Origin: Prorocentrum cordatum
Lineage: Eukaryota; Sar; Dinophyceae; Prorocentrales; Prorocentraceae
Reading direction: 5' to 3'
Length of the DNA: 64,000 nucleotides
Assembly: GCA_963575745.1 (NCBI GenBank)
Contig: CAUYUJ010015016.1
Coordinates: 594,244 to 658,243, forward strand
Shown here: positions 21,854-33,853 of the stretch, piece by piece
Layout: each line of letters opens with the position of its first letter
How positions within the stretch are numbered: the first letter of the stretch is position 1
Notes under the pieces: generated by a model
The model's database searches: none
What the model was told of the DNA's origin: nothing
What the model saw: only the letters and a program-made list of their open reading frames with translations
Position numbers and translations under genes: made by a program

Positions 21854-23438
21854 GTGCGTCCTACTGAACGCAGTTCGCTGAAGCTCGAGTGTGCAGAGCT
21901 CCGAAATGGGCACCGTTTCCCAGGCCGCCTGTGTGGCCCATGGCTTTGGAAGGCCATAAAAAAGAATACCAGAACAGTCGTCATCCACGATAAACAAGCT
22001 ATATGCGAAGTGAACCGAAGTGTCCAATATTTTCGGGAGAGGGGCGACGCGAAGCCGTTCGGCGCGCCTCGTCTGCAGGCGCGAAGTGGACCTTGTCCGT
22101 GCCCCACTTCTTCTGCCAGCGCTTGTACCTGCAACAAGAGTGGAGTACATGGAGCGCGACTGCGACTTCTGTGGAACGCCGCGAGGGCGCTGCATGGTGG
22201 GGCCGAAACACCCAAAAAACAATATACATAATGACGGGCACGCACCTATAGCAATGCCGTGGTGAACCAAAACCGCCTTTCGTTCCTCGAAAAAGCGCGG
22301 ACAAGACAAGGGAAGACACGAAAGGACAGGAGAGGACACGGAACGCGTCGAGAGGACAGTGGGCGCGTCGAAAACCGCACGGTGGGCAATCACCTACTTG
22401 AAGCAGCCCAGGGACGCGGCGTGCTTGCCCGGCCCTTGCCGATTGGGAAGACCATCCCTGCCCCGCGCCCTGCTCCGACAAGGCGCGGCCAGGCTTTTCT
22501 TCCACACGCGCGCACCGAGTATGTGCGCGTGCTCAAAACACTGAAGCGCAGTGGGACGTCCGCTGCCTCTCCTCGGGCCTCGCAGACGGCACGTCCCCAC
22601 CCCCCCGACCCCCCCTGCGCCGCCAGAGCATGTCCACATCCCTTGCCGCGGGGTCGTGGCATAGAATTTCGAAGAGCGATGGATATGGCTATCCACCACC
22701 CTTGGAGATCCCAAGGCGCGACTCCGCGGCTGAGGACATGAACGCACCGTGGCCCCTCGGAGGGTCCCATCATTCCGACAAGTATGGACTCAGTTTCTCG
22801 GCTTCTCGGTCGAAGTCCCGCTCGTGCAGGCCTAGGTGAGACCAGGGCGCCTTGGTAGCGCGACGGGCGAGCCTCAGAGCTCGAGATGCCTTGGCACACC
22901 TTCATGTCCAGGACGTGAACAACGGGAGCATGGCATTACAGTCAACCCGTACAGTAAGGATGCTCGATAAGGGTGCAAGGGCCTTGGAAGCCCATTTCGA
23001 AGTTTTTCGAGCGGGGCGCGGCCAACGAAGGTGGCCAAAGATGGACCGAGGAGGCAAGGATGCAAGGGTTCCTTTGGGAAGGTTAACCATCATTACTACG
23101 CGGGTTGACTGTATTCACCTTGGTGCGGCGCGGTGGTGGCGGGCGGAAGGGCGCGCGAGAAAGAGGCCCGCGCTGGGGCGAGAACGCCATCCTGAACGAC
23201 GGAGGCCAAACACCGATCCGAAAATGAGGCCCACGCTGCAGCGGGAGCACGATTCGGAACGATTCGGGAGCAGAAATGAGGCCGGCGCCTCAGCGAGAGC
23301 AGCATTTTGAAAAAAAACGCAAGCGAAAACCCAACTCCCGGGAATCCTGTGTAAAAAAACAGTACGCGGGGGGGGGTCTAATACTTTCAGGCCGCCATCG
23401 GGGGAAGAGGGAGAGTAGAATTTACATTGAGTAATTGT
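21854..23438. other. Stretch without recognised gene
   Basis: No domain or repeat family is recognised. Short frames on both strands overlap and have mixed composition. It ends at the (GGA)n tract that borders LINE B. Confidence 0.4.
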
Positions 23439-23506
23439 GGAGGAGGAGGAGGAGGAGGAGGAGGAGGAGGAGGAGGAGGAGGAGGAGGAGGAGGAGGAGG
23501 AGGAGG
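23439..23506. repeat. (GGA)n microsatellite at the 3' border of LINE B
   Basis: A nearly pure run of about 23 GGA triplets, (TCC)n on the LINE strand. LINE B's last bases are at 23507. The same motif borders its 5' end at 47775. Confidence 0.9.
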
Positions 23507-23548
23507 CTTGGCTCGGCTTGGGTTGGCCCTAAAGGCAGTCGCACAAAA

Positions 23549-25510
23549 CTAGCCCCCGAAGAGGGACCCCTCGTCAGAGCTGGGGCCCTCGGGAGCCCCG
23601 GCAGCGAGCTGGATCGCCCGCCGCCCCGATTCTCGCACAGTTGGCAGATCGCCAGCCTCCAGGCCGAAGGCTCGGAACACCTCTCCCCGCCCGCCCGTCC
23701 CGCCTCCGCCCCACGACGACTTAGCACGGGCGGGTGCCTTGGCTCGGTCCGCCTCTGCCGCCTGGCTGGCGCGGCTGGCACGCACAGCTGGCAGCACGCC
23801 GTGCGGCCGCTCTGGCTCCAGGTGCTTCGCCCCATGCCTGCAATGGGGGAACTCACCCTTGGAAATCCTCCTGAGCTGGTCCTGGGCCCCACTCCGAACG
23901 TGACCAGGGCAAGCCGACAAAATCGCAGGCGTGGACTTCCCATCGGAACACACTGCCCCCACAGCGGCAGCGAAACAGGAGGAACCGCACCTTCGGGTTC
24001 GTGCCTTGAACTGAGCACTGCAACAGCAGGTGTGTTCGCCAACGAAAATTTGCTCGAGAGAACTCCCCCCGCCCAGCCCCCGCACCCACGTCCGCCCCTA
24101 GACCCTCGTATTCCTTGGGCACCTCCTGGTCGGGAGCTGCATCAGGCTCCGCATGGCTGGCGCTGTTCACCATGCCAGGCTTCCGAGCCAAGTGCTGCGC
24201 GACAAGGTCCTCGTGGTCGCGATCGTCGACTCTGAGATGCGCCTCGACTGCCCAGGCAGCAGCAGCCTCCTTGGCACACTCGGCCAGACCACGCCGCAGC
24301 TCGTAAAAAGTTGCATCGGCTCCGTGGGCCGCAGCCCCTTGCTTGGCGAACTCGTCGGCCGCGCCGTTGGCGCGGTGCTCCCACTCTGTGGTGAGGCCTG
24401 CGTCCACCTGCGCCTTAGCGCAGTGCGCCTTAATCTTAAACACCTGGAAATCTGAGCTCTGGAAAGCACCTCAGAACTGACCCCACAGGTGAGCTCGCAT
24501 GTTCGACGACCCCGACCCCCCTCCCTCCCCGCGCCGAGCAGTGCTGACCGCCCCAGCGCAGTCAACATACAGAGAGAAAGGGGGCATCGCAACTTGCGTC
24601 AACATATTGAGAGCGAAATCCTCAGCGCCCCGAGCCTGTTGCCTCGGCGCCGCAGCACGCGGGACGGGCCCAAACGCTGCCGCCTGCGCACGGCCTAGAT
24701 TATCTACTTGGACAACAGACCAGCCCGCACGGGCCAGGTAGGGGCAGTCGGCCCAAATGGTCGAACCGTCCGTAAAACCCGTTCAGTAGGCCGTGCTCTG
24801 GCTTGTTGTGCCAGCTGATGGTGACCTCGGGCCCCTCTGGGACCTCAACCAAGGCCTCTGGGCCCGGGAACAAGCCACGCACGAACCTCTCGCCCTCGCC
24901 GAAGCCCCAGTCCTGAACCTTGCGGGCCCTACCCATCAAGAAGTCCGAGACACCTTCACGACGATGAACACACAACGCTGGGCAACCGTAGGCCGGGTAC
25001 CAGAGCGACCCGTCTGGGCCCCCACATAATAGGCGCGCCCCAGACTCCGCCAGCCCATGCTTGAAGAGCCTGCGCTGAGGCCAGTGCCCGCCAGAGATGA
25101 GCGACCTGAGGGGCCTCTGCCGTCTTCTCGCCCAGCCCCTCCCCATCCGACACCTGGAGCAGCAGCGGGATGAGGGATCTCCAGAACAGCGGGGCGCACC
25201 ACTTAGCTTCGGGCCCTCGGACTCTGAGGCCCTGTCGGCCCGGTGCCCGCTGAGCCCATTCCTCGGCCAAGGTCCCGACAAAGGCAGGGGGGATCTTTTT
25301 CAGCTCGATCTTCACGCCCTCGTCCGTGACAAGGGCGTGGCATTCGTTGGACTTCCAGCCGGTCCTCTCCAAGCTGAGGACAACCACTTCTGCGGGCGAC
25401 GCAGCCGCCGCCCGCGGCGACGAAAGGCTCGCCATCGTTTGCACGCCGCGCCCAGGCATGCCTGCAGAACACCTGACTGCGGAAAAGCTTCCCAGATCGC
25501 CTGCGCCCAC
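23549..25510 (-). pseudogene. LINE B: RT C-terminus, RNase H and cysteine-rich tail
   Basis: From 25510 down: the RT thumb and Cys/His region (FKHGLAESGARLLCGGPDG, HRREGVSDFL), then the RNase H start GFTDGSTIWADCPY at about 24785 and its last block AHCAKAQVDAGLTTEWEHRA with NGAADEFAKQGAAAHG at 24430-24340. A Cys-rich tail follows (LFRCRCGG), ending FGG-stop at 23549. At least three frames are used, so indels separate the blocks. The EN-RT-RNase H order is the usual one for I-like LINEs and differs from LINE A in this window. Confidence 0.7.
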
Positions 25511-25599
25511 ATCAAAACGATCTGGCCGATATTCAAAATCAGGGGGCCCACGCGAGGGCCTTCCTTGAAGCTGCGCATCCTAAGGCTCACAGTAGTCCC

Positions 25600-26160
25600 T
25601 TTTGGCACGCGCCCCAGACCGCCCACAGCTCCAAGACGCAGCCCTTGCATGTGAGACGGCGGGGCCCCCATGATGCTGGACCCCCGCAGGGCCGAGGCCG
25701 TTGGGCCCGCGCGCTGGACCCGCGCAGTTTTGGTCCCAGCCCTCCGAAGATGCCGCAACCTCGACGTCCTCCTCCTCGCTCCTTCCCACCTAGCTCTGGC
25801 GACTCCAACCCGACGACGGGCTCCCAGGGGCGCGTCCGTCCCCGAGTTACGCGAGGAGGTGACCCTGGAGCTTGAGGGAATGCTCCAAGCCTGCTGAAGC
25901 TTCTCGTCGAGCTCGGAACTGCTGCACAAATGCTTCGACTTCGACGAGACGGGCAACCCCAGCTGCTCGAAACTGGCGAAAAAGGATTCCGCGCCGCCTG
26001 CCAGCTGGGTCACTACCACATCGGCTTGGGCCGCGATCTGCAGCGCGACGTCATCTATCACGTTGCGGGTCGCCAGCTGAGGTCGGCCAAAATGCGCGTG
26101 AGACAGAGGACTCAACAAGAGAAGCCGTGCTAGCGTGGTCGCTGCCGACCACCCTGCAAT
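25600..26160 (-). pseudogene. LINE B: RT, second half after the Copia insertion
   Basis: The frame begins at the Copia target duplication with IAGWSAATTLARLLLL and reaches the catalytic box RNVIDDVALQIAAQADVV, an F/YxDD-type motif. It then runs through LGLPVSSKSKHL and a linker. It continues in frame from the other half at 42235 (...EANGGVIA), so the two halves were one RT before the 16-kb insertion. Confidence 0.85.
26156..26160. repeat. Left target-site duplication of the Copia element
   Basis: GCAAT, repeated at 42230-42234 directly outside the other LTR. A preceding T is shared too, so the duplication could be read as 6 bp. Confidence 0.85.
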
Positions 26161-26430
26161 AGTCGAAAGTGAGCCTGGTAGGTCAAATAGCATCCGTCTC
26201 CATGGGAGGCGGATGAGCTCACATTGCATCCAATTCCATGTCGAAGGAATACGATATGGGGAGTGGATGGGTAGGATAGGATAAGATCGATGTATCGGTT
26301 TTTCTAGCACATAGCGAACACTACGGTAAGTGTCCGGCCAAATAGGGCGCGCGTGCCTTGAGCCAAAGGCAACGGCGCGCGAGCTATACTCCCGGTACTA
26401 TAACATCTCCCAAAGAGCTACCCTTAAAGT
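26161..26430 (-). repeat. 3' LTR of the Copia element (270 bp)
   Basis: Aligns end to end without gaps with 41960-42229, with about nine substitutions by eye (roughly 97% identity). Ends on the plus strand are AGTCG...AAAGT, not the usual TG...CA. It holds a strong hairpin, GCGCGC at 26347 with GCGCGC at 26375 and GCCTT/AAGGC inside, conserved in the other LTR. Confidence 0.9.
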
Positions 26431-26807
26431 CGGGAGGGGAGGAGACGGAGAGTATAGCTGCGCAACCGTTAGGCTCTACAAAGGCCGCGCGCGCAACTGT
26501 TTGCAAGAAAAACAGCGTGCACAGTCTGGCCTAACACCAGACTGTAAGGCGAGTTTCCTCGCAAAGCATTTCACGCAAATCCGAGATAGCCCCTTCGGAC
26601 GATGAAGGGCCATCGGCTCAGCTAGAGGTAATCCAAACGGGCCGTACCTCACCGAGCAAGCGGGTATGAAGGCAAAGAGCCTGAATCATATAAAGCCGGC
26701 TCGTTGCCAGGCGTGAAATGTAAGGCTCGTTTCCGAGCGCCTAGAAGGTCGCCTCTGTAATAGGCGCCCATGTTGGCAAATTGGACCGCGGGGGCAACAA
26801 GGACATA
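26431..26807 (-). other. Copia element: 3' non-coding region
   Basis: Between the RNase H stop and the 3' LTR. It has a perfect 9-bp inverted repeat with a 7-nt loop (ACAGTCTGG at 26521, CCAGACTGT at 26537) and two of the GNRA-type mini-hairpins (26549-26562, 26725-26738). The expected sense-strand purine tract next to the LTR is missing; instead the plus strand is purine-rich there (GGGAGGGGAGGAGA, 26432 onward). Confidence 0.7.
26521..26545 (-). other. Nine-bp perfect hairpin upstream of the 3' LTR
   Basis: Arms ACAGTCTGG and CCAGACTGT with loop CCTAACA. It lies three bases from a GNRA mini-hairpin. Role unknown. Confidence 0.75.
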
Positions 26808-27661
26808 CTAAAATTGATTAGATTTGGGTTTGTTTCTGTCCTCGGGACCCCGAAAGGGAACAAACTGCTTCACGTCATACTTAAATGACTGAGTGCCTGA
26901 CATCACTTCCAAAAGCAGCTCCCGATCGATGCTTCCCTTTGTATGCCCATCTGCGGTCATATCTATAGTGTCACACCACTGCACATTATGTACTTTACCT
27001 ATATCCATGAGCTCACGTATCCAGCTGATATGTCCAAGCAGTGTCAGTTCTGTCGGTATCTTAAGATCCTTGCTTGATAACGATTTATAAACCGACTCGG
27101 CGTCTATGGTAAGAGATACTCTAATGGCTAGGCCCCCGACTTCACGCATGTCACGTAGTTGTCGTGGATGCAGAGCCCCTGCCTTGAGCTCGTGGAGAGT
27201 GATGAGCGTAGGGTAACACTCATCGAGGTTATGTGCAGCTGCGAGCGCCTCCGCAGCATAGCTGGACCTCACCTGCAGTCGGTGTGATTTGCATAGTCCG
27301 TCACAGAGGTGAACGACGGATTTGCCTTGAGGCGAGTTTCCTCGCCGTAGTACGTTGGCCCCGCGTATGCCGTAGCCCTTGGTCTCATCGCCCTCCTCCC
27401 GGTGGGCTTCCCATACCCCGAATCGCTGTGTATGTCAACTTCATTCGTCGGCTTCATCCGAGGGAAGGTGATGCGTTTCGGGCTGCTGATCAGCTTTCGC
27501 GTCACAGCATTCAGTCGTCTGACTTGTAGGTTGATGGGCTCTTGGATTTTTTGGAGAGAGACCACATATACCATGGGCCAGATTTGAGAAAAGGATGGCA
27601 TAGGCGAGGGCTCCTCGCAAGCTGACGAACATGTCGGTAATGAGTTTCGTGGCTTTGGCAT
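26808..27661 (-). pseudogene. Copia element: end of RT and RNase H
   Basis: Two frames. 27661-27269 reads VSLQKIQEPINLQVRRLNAV then FPRMKPTNEVDIHSDSGY, the RT-RNase H connection and first catalytic Asp. 27272-26808 holds SSYAAEALAAAHNLDECY (Glu), VSLTIDAESVYKSLSS (Asp) and VQWCDTIDMTADGHTKGS (last Asp). This layout matches Copia RNase H, which removes the RNA strand during cDNA synthesis. Indels near 27580 and 27270 break the chain. The stop at 26808 ends the polyprotein. Confidence 0.85.
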
Positions 27662-30308
27662 CGGCCGCCGCTCCTGTAAGTTCTGGGTGTGTGATAGGAC
27701 GTAGTTGTTTGATATACTCGTCCTGATCCATGATCACATCCCCTTGGTCATTCTTAGTGTAGCGAACGGCGCAGTTAGTATATGAGTGTTTGTTAAGCTT
27801 GCATTCGCCAAACACCTTTTCGACACGTTGTACATAGTCGTCTATATTTTCTCTAGGTCTGTCATAAATATCATCGACATGTTTTGCCGTTAGCAAATCT
27901 TGACTGAACTCAAACTCAGGATCATAACTGGTCGGTGTAAGGCCTATAGCTCGTGTGGTCGTACGAAGTTGGAGAGAGAACGCTCTTGGGGCGTCCTTTG
28001 TACCCGTTCCTGGCTTGAGGCACCTGAGGCAGTGTCGGCTTTCGTCATAGGATGAAAAGCCGGGTAGTGCACGAAGTACCTGGGCACTTCCCGCTGGAAG
28101 GGTGAAGCAAACCATGCGAGTTTCCTCGCCGGTGGCATGGGCAAGTTCCTCATAGGTCAGACCCTTGAGGAACGCTTTGTCGATGTCCATGGATGCTAAG
28201 ATCCACTCTGGATGACATGCCGCCTTACTTGCCAGGAGTCTCTGGGACTGCCTTCGGGCGGTTCCCGAGAAAGTTTCCACATCGGAAGCCTCAGTGTCCA
28301 TATATCCACGAAGGACAAGTCTGAGACGGATGGTTTTAACGTTCTCGGTACCTACCTTTACAAACTTCCACTTATATACATACCTGGATGTCATGATGTT
28401 GGAAGCTTTGGATGAATCATACATCTCAAAGCATCGGTTATCAATCCAGATTTTGAATTCAGTGTACAAAGCTTCACTAACCTCTTTGGGGTGTGCTGCT
28501 ATGTCGGCTTTGGTGAGTAGGTCATCTTCCTTGACTACCACAGCACGTTTAGCAGCAGAGGATACACATACTCTCATCGTTGCGACCATATCAGTGTCGA
28601 GCTGTGCAAGTTGGGTCTGATCCAACACTACCTTTGACATTTCTGATGTAAAACATAACTCAACATAGGGACCATATTCATCACTACCAAGAGAGTAGCT
28701 CTCGTCAGGTGTGGTTGAGCAGAGAGAGACTAGACAGGACTCTTGTGGTTCAGGCTCGTCTCCGAGCGTTTCCGACCATACGATATCTTCTTCGTCCACA
28801 GATGCTGAAACCAAAACACACTGGTCGGGCAGCATGGTTGTTGGGACGCAGTAAAGATAATCGTCGGTAGTTGTCGTGGGATGAAGGTCCATACGTAACT
28901 CGTCGTACCATTCTTCCAGCATCATAGCTTCGATATTATGTTCTTCGTTTTCTTCATAGATTGTCGACAGACGGCCTTCACTCGGCGATGAAGCACCTGG
29001 GGTATCTGGTGGAGGCCTGTTTCCAGGCGAATCGTGTTCTCCAGACGTGGTGCTTGAGTGCTGATACTTGGCCAGGTCGTCGTGAAATCCTAAGGAAGGG
29101 ACACGTGAAGTCAAGCATTGGATAAGTCTGGAATGAGTGCTACCAGTGATTTGAGACACGTTCAGGCCAGTGCCCACGCACTCATAGTAGTGGAAGGCTG
29201 GGCTGAAATCGCTGTCGTAATGGATCAGCGTAGGCCCGGTGGCGTACTTTACTGCAGGTAGACTTGACACACTTTTGGCCAATCTAACTGCTACTACGTG
29301 TTCTACTCGGAAAAAAATTCGCACGAGGTACTGTAGTGCTAGATGTACGCGCGGGTGAAACTTGCTGTCGTCTGAAAGATTGAGGTTTCCCTTGTAGTCT
29401 GGGATGTAGCCGAAGACTTTGGCAGGTTTCCCTGCACCGAGGTGTGCCACATACGTAAGGACGGTCTGCATGGCCATATTATCCATGCCAAGTTCCCGTG
29501 TGAGGAGACATTCAATGTATAGTGTGTGACGAGCATCAGGATACATCACAATTACCTCACGAGATCCTGCCTTGACAACAATATGTCCTCTTTCAGGCAC
29601 GTTACGGATCACAGGGAACGGGTCGTTCCAGCCTCCATGATCGCCCTTAGTGGCAGTGGGTCGATGGTGGTCGACCAGATCCCCTGCTGAGTAAAGGCGG
29701 GCACCATCTTGAGCAGTTTTAGCCCTGAGAGCACGATTTGTCTTGGCCACAGCAGTGGCTTGAATTATGGCTTCTAAGCTAACTTCCCTCACGCGACGTC
29801 CCCGTTCGTGTCCTGATGTCTCGGGTCCCTTGGGAAAGTCAAGGGTGTCGAGGTCAGGAAGACAGGAGGGCTGACGTCCAGTGTGTGCTTGGTATGGCGA
29901 TACTCCGTTGTAAAACGCGAAGGCGTTGGTAACGAAGATGCCTTCAGCCAATACTCTAGTGAATACAACAGGGATGTTGTGTCTATTCAGCTCTTCCTCA
30001 ATCATGTGGAGGACGCCCCTGAGAATACCGTTTCGTGACTCAATTGAAGTCGCATGTTGGCCAGGCGCTCGGATACGGAGTTCTGTACCCTTATTAGCCA
30101 TCATGTCCTTAGCGGTATCATTGTTCAGGGCGCCTTCTCCGTCTGAGTATAAGACTTTGAAGGGTCCATGATAGGCAATCCAGCAGTAGTGGTAGGCGTC
30201 AAGTATAGCATCACGTTCTCTGTCGGAGATCTCTTGGCCTGCTGCCAGGCGAATACAGCGATCCATACTGTGAAATATGGTTCGTTTCTTGTAAAACATG
30301 AGATCCAT
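27441..30308 (-). pseudogene. Copia element: integrase core and reverse transcriptase
   Basis: A 955-residue open frame. Integrase core: DLMFYKKRTIFHSMDRCIRL (first Asp), VLYSDGEGALNND (second Asp), TSIESRNGILRG (Glu), then AFYNGVSPYQAHTGRQPS, typical of Copia/TNT1-94 integrases. RT begins near 28460 (IWIDNRCFEMYDSSKASNI), with LASMDIDKAFLKGLTYEEL (motif A) and LLTAKHVDDIYDR, where His replaces the usual Tyr of YVDD. The frame goes out of register after FSNLAHG near 27580, so the last residues are not genuine. The integrase N-terminus lies in another frame just upstream. Confidence 0.9.
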
Positions 30309-30315
30309 TTCGCCT

Positions 30316-31392
30316 TCATCGAAGGCTCACCGAAGGTAATGTTGAGTTCCCTGGACGTTCCCATGCTCTGCATTCCCGACAGGTATCGCAAACTTCTTTG
30401 ACCATATTCAGTCGAACGTTGTCCAGTCCCACTTTGTCTAGGATTAGCCTCATCTTGGGTTCCTTCCCATGATACCACCGTAGGTGCAGTTTACGGAGTT
30501 CCTTTTTAACGACGTGAGGTTCATGACTACGGAGATTTTGCAGACTGCGTTGGATGTCAAATCTCGCCCAGTCGGGAAGTCGTGGAGCCCCCGAGCCGGT
30601 GGAGGCAAGGGGGTTCCTTGTAGCTCTCCGCAGTCGGTCTCCTTCGTCAACTGCATCTGGTGGTGGTGGTACGCCTTGTAGGCGGCCACGACGGGCCGCT
30701 ACCTGTGGCGGTTCGCCAGAGGACGCAGAAGGCGTGTTTCCACGCTCGGGGGCGTCTCGTAGCATGTCGTAACTGCTGGCACCAGATGTCGGATCAGCGT
30801 TCCCGAAGGATCGTGGTCGCGGTGGCCTGGCGCGTGCGCCTTGGCGGCCACCTGACGCTGAAGCTTGGCCCTCACCAGGTTTAGGTAAGGGTTCCCACCA
30901 AATTGGCACAGTCTTACCTTCGGGGTCGTGGTCATCTGGAAGTTTAAATGGTTCAGCAAAACGACATCTACCAGGTTCGGTATCGAGGTGGTTCTTAACA
31001 CCTTTGCTTCTCGTAAGATCCCTCTGGCATGCGGGGCATGGCCAATATACAGAGATGGAATCATGATACTTACACTGCGTAGGGTCTCTGTTTTGGCTAG
31101 GACTGTCCTTTCGGACGTTGTCGATGCATGCCGGGCATGTAGCCACCTTTGGGATGATACGATCACCGATGCGTCTCATACCTTCGCCTGGTTCGGCTTG
31201 ATCAGGAAGGTCAGCAGGGTATGCATGCGCAGTACTTGTAGGCGCGTTTCCGCGCGTAGTGTCAATGGCTTTCGCCAAGTAGACGGCTTCCACAAAGGCA
31301 GACTGCAGTCGTCGAGTGTATTTCTCTCTGTTGCACGGTTGTGCGTGCACATGCTGACCGTTGCATTTGAGTCGCTCAAAGGGTTTAAACAT
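30316..31392 (-). pseudogene. Copia element: cysteine-rich region and integrase zinc domain
   Basis: Starts in FKPFERLKCNGQHVHAQ, the end of the methyltransferase-like region. Then a Cys-rich block (VATCPACIDNVRKDS, VYWPCPACQRDLTRSKG), which may bind zinc, then a low-complexity linker. The end, LHLRWYHGKEPKMRLIL with CDTCRECRAWERPG, is an HHCC-type integrase N-terminal zinc finger. A single-base shift near 30320 connects it to the integrase core. It carries mini-hairpins at 30732 and 31242. Confidence 0.75.
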
Positions 31393-32987
31393 CGTCTCGT
31401 CGTTGCTGGTGATATTTGTCGGCCGTTAATATAGTCACCAGCCGTATCTTTAAGTCCCGTCGCACACTGATCAATGCGTACGGTTGTAATGTGTGGTCGG
31501 TTGGCAAGTTTCTTCCATGGGGAAATATCATCCACCCATGTTCCTGTAGGTTGTTCGCGTATAAACCACCTCCGTGCATCATCTTGAGTAACGAAAATTT
31601 TACCACAATAAGTTATGTGTGGTAAATCTTATTTGTGGTGCTGTTCCCAAGTGTTGTGATTGACTTTGTAGTTGTAGTAGGATGGTGGTCCTGTGGTGCG
31701 GCAACTGGGTTGTAGTATGGCAACTCGTACGTAGCATATAGCGAAGTAGTGATCTACAACCCGCTGCACCGAGGGGTCTCCCAGGTCGACATATGTGGCC
31801 TTGTCTAGGTTGCCTCCTGAGGAGAGTCCCCTTGAGAAGGCAAGCTCTGAAATGCCACCCTCGCCGCCACAAAGCTCCAACATATCCACGCAGTTGTTAT
31901 GACCATAGCATAGTGTAGCAACTATGCTGTATATGTCAGCGTGTGTGTCGGGCATAGATGTGGGGAGGGTAAGGAACAGGTCATCGTCCTCATCGGAGCT
32001 TATCAGCTCAATCGGGACGTCGGTGCTCCAGGTCGCCATAAGATCCTGTCCGAGTCCTGACAAGTCGTCGCCGCAATCGTCGTTTCCGTCTTCAACATGC
32101 TTTTTGATGCGACGCGGCTTGATGCCTGCTTCCTTTTCGGCTTTGAGCCTTTCCTTCTGCTTGATGCGCGATTCTGCAGGTAAGACTTGCTCGTTTTGTT
32201 CGCCGGTCTGTGTGCCCATTGTCGTGGTTGAGTGGGCACATGCGTCAATCGCCAGAGTCGGGAGGGGGAGAGAACAATCATCTATGATGACGCGTCTAGG
32301 TTTCTGTGGTGATTGAGTCGGCTCGTTTCCGAGCAAGACCGGTTCCTCGGGTTGCCAATGCAACCGAGTGCTGATGTTGGCAACCCCTGCAGGCAGTGGT
32401 GCATGCCAATCATACCCTGTTGGTTGATCGGCTATTGCGATATCCTGGATGACCGCATTGGTATCCAGGTTAATTGTTACACGTCGGATAACATCAGACC
32501 ATTTCGGTCCTCCCTTGTTGGTCGTCACGTAGTGATGGATGTTATGGTCCGTGCGTGTATAGGTGTTCAGATATATAGGCACGTTTCCGTGCGTGGTGGT
32601 GCTTCCCAGGATTTTGTCGTTCAGATGACGGATGAGTGTAATACGTGTCTGAGCTCGCCATTCAGCATGCCGTACCGCATGGCCGTACCAATCCAACACA
32701 TGTTGTGGTATCGCCTGTTTCCATGTACATGCCCACAGTTTCGAGCTAATCGGTATTGATGTCGCTCCCTGCATATGAGTACCACTCGGTGTACTGTCTT
32801 GCATATTGAACCGAATACCGAAATGACACAAACGCATCCGTATCACTGACAACTTAAGATCTTCCAGGGTATCACGTACTGGAGATAACTTCCAAACATA
32901 TCCTGGGGGACCAAATCTTATGATTTTCATACGGAGTTTCCTTGCTTTTATCAAAAGGTTTTGGATACGTGACCAATGTGGGGCCAC
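31176..32987 (-). pseudogene. Copia element: methyltransferase-like domain
   Basis: The frame is open except for a TAA at 31629-31631. The N-terminal 300 residues (32987-32000) match nothing I know and end in a Lys-rich, acidic stretch. Near 31900, NCVDMLELCGGEGGISELAF resembles the SAM-binding motif I of class I methyltransferases, followed by DKATYVDLGD and, near 31700, LQPSCRTTGPPSYYN, which could be a degraded PC motif of a cytosine methyltransferase. After the TAA the frame continues ITYCGKIFVTQDDARRW and VRIDQCATGLKDTAGDY. Cytosine methyltransferase capture by dinoflagellate retrotransposons has been reported. The fold is inferred here. Confidence 0.5.
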
Positions 32988-33827
32988 TCACTTTCCTGGA
33001 GTTCGTACATACCAGTCACCCGGGGTACTAATCCATATGAGAGTGTAATCTCCACTGATCACCGCGCCCAGGTAATCTGTGCCCACGCTCGTCATAAGCT
33101 CATTGTGGGAAATACGATCACAGATATAACCTCGGGTGCGGAGGTCGGCGCAAGCCTCTCTCGTATCTTCAATGACAAAAGCCCTCTTACTAAGGCAGGT
33201 TACCCTGCTGTCCTTGTTACCCCCCGGCTTTTCGGCCAACAGGCAAGACGACGAGGGGGCGACGTCGCCCTGCCATCTTCGAGATAAAGAAGATGTGCCT
33301 GCAATGTCTGCCAGCATCTGGGCTTCCCTCAGATGCTGGAGCTCAGCACTGCAGCGCGCCGTGGCCTCAGAGGCGGATTGCTCCGCAAATGATGTCAGCA
33401 TGGATGGATTATCCATCAGTTGTTTCAGCACGCCTTTGGACCTCGCGTCGCTGACTGTCTGCAGCTCACGGTTCGTGTACCCCGTCACTATCTTCCGGCG
33501 GGACCGTGCAGCGTCCATGGGCACACTTCCACCATGCTGGGCCAGTGTCCTGGCTTCGAAGCAATCGAACGTCTCAAGATCGTCGATGCTGTCGCCTCTC
33601 GTCGTAGCCTTGGCGAGCGTCTCCATCAACCCCTGAGGCAAGTTTCCCTGCAATTGCTCGCGCTCCTGCGCCGGGGTCGGCTCGCCCGTCAGCACCGTCT
33701 GGAATGACGTGCTGCTTGAGCTCGAGGCGGGTTGCCCCGCAGCTCCAAATCGATCACACCTGATCGACAGATGCCCTGACGGCAACTTCGTCGTCGGCAT
33801 GATCTTGGAGCCCTCGGGGAGCTCCAT
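32988..33827 (-). pseudogene. Copia element: protease end and unknown linker
   Basis: Continues the protease region: upstream of 33827 the frame reads ERGQ, then TAG at 33861-33863, then KLIFPGKGQVK, and goes on KMPT-like to LPSGHLSIRCDRFG. The rest (33690-32990) is mostly helical with SAELQHLREAQMLADIAG and has no known domain. A TGA at 32988-32990 separates it from the next block, which is in the same frame. It carries mini-hairpins at 33195, 33638 and 33727. Confidence 0.55.
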
Positions 33828-33853
33828 CTTGACCTGCCCCTTCCCAGGGAATA

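Noticed and set aside
29331-29536. Small frames antisense or in other phases inside the Pol region
   Set aside because: Shadows of the integrase-RT frame.
30601-30620. Possible further mini-hairpin (GCAAGG...CCTTG)
   Set aside because: The loop is GGGTT and the motif GGNRAC is absent, so I left it out of the count.
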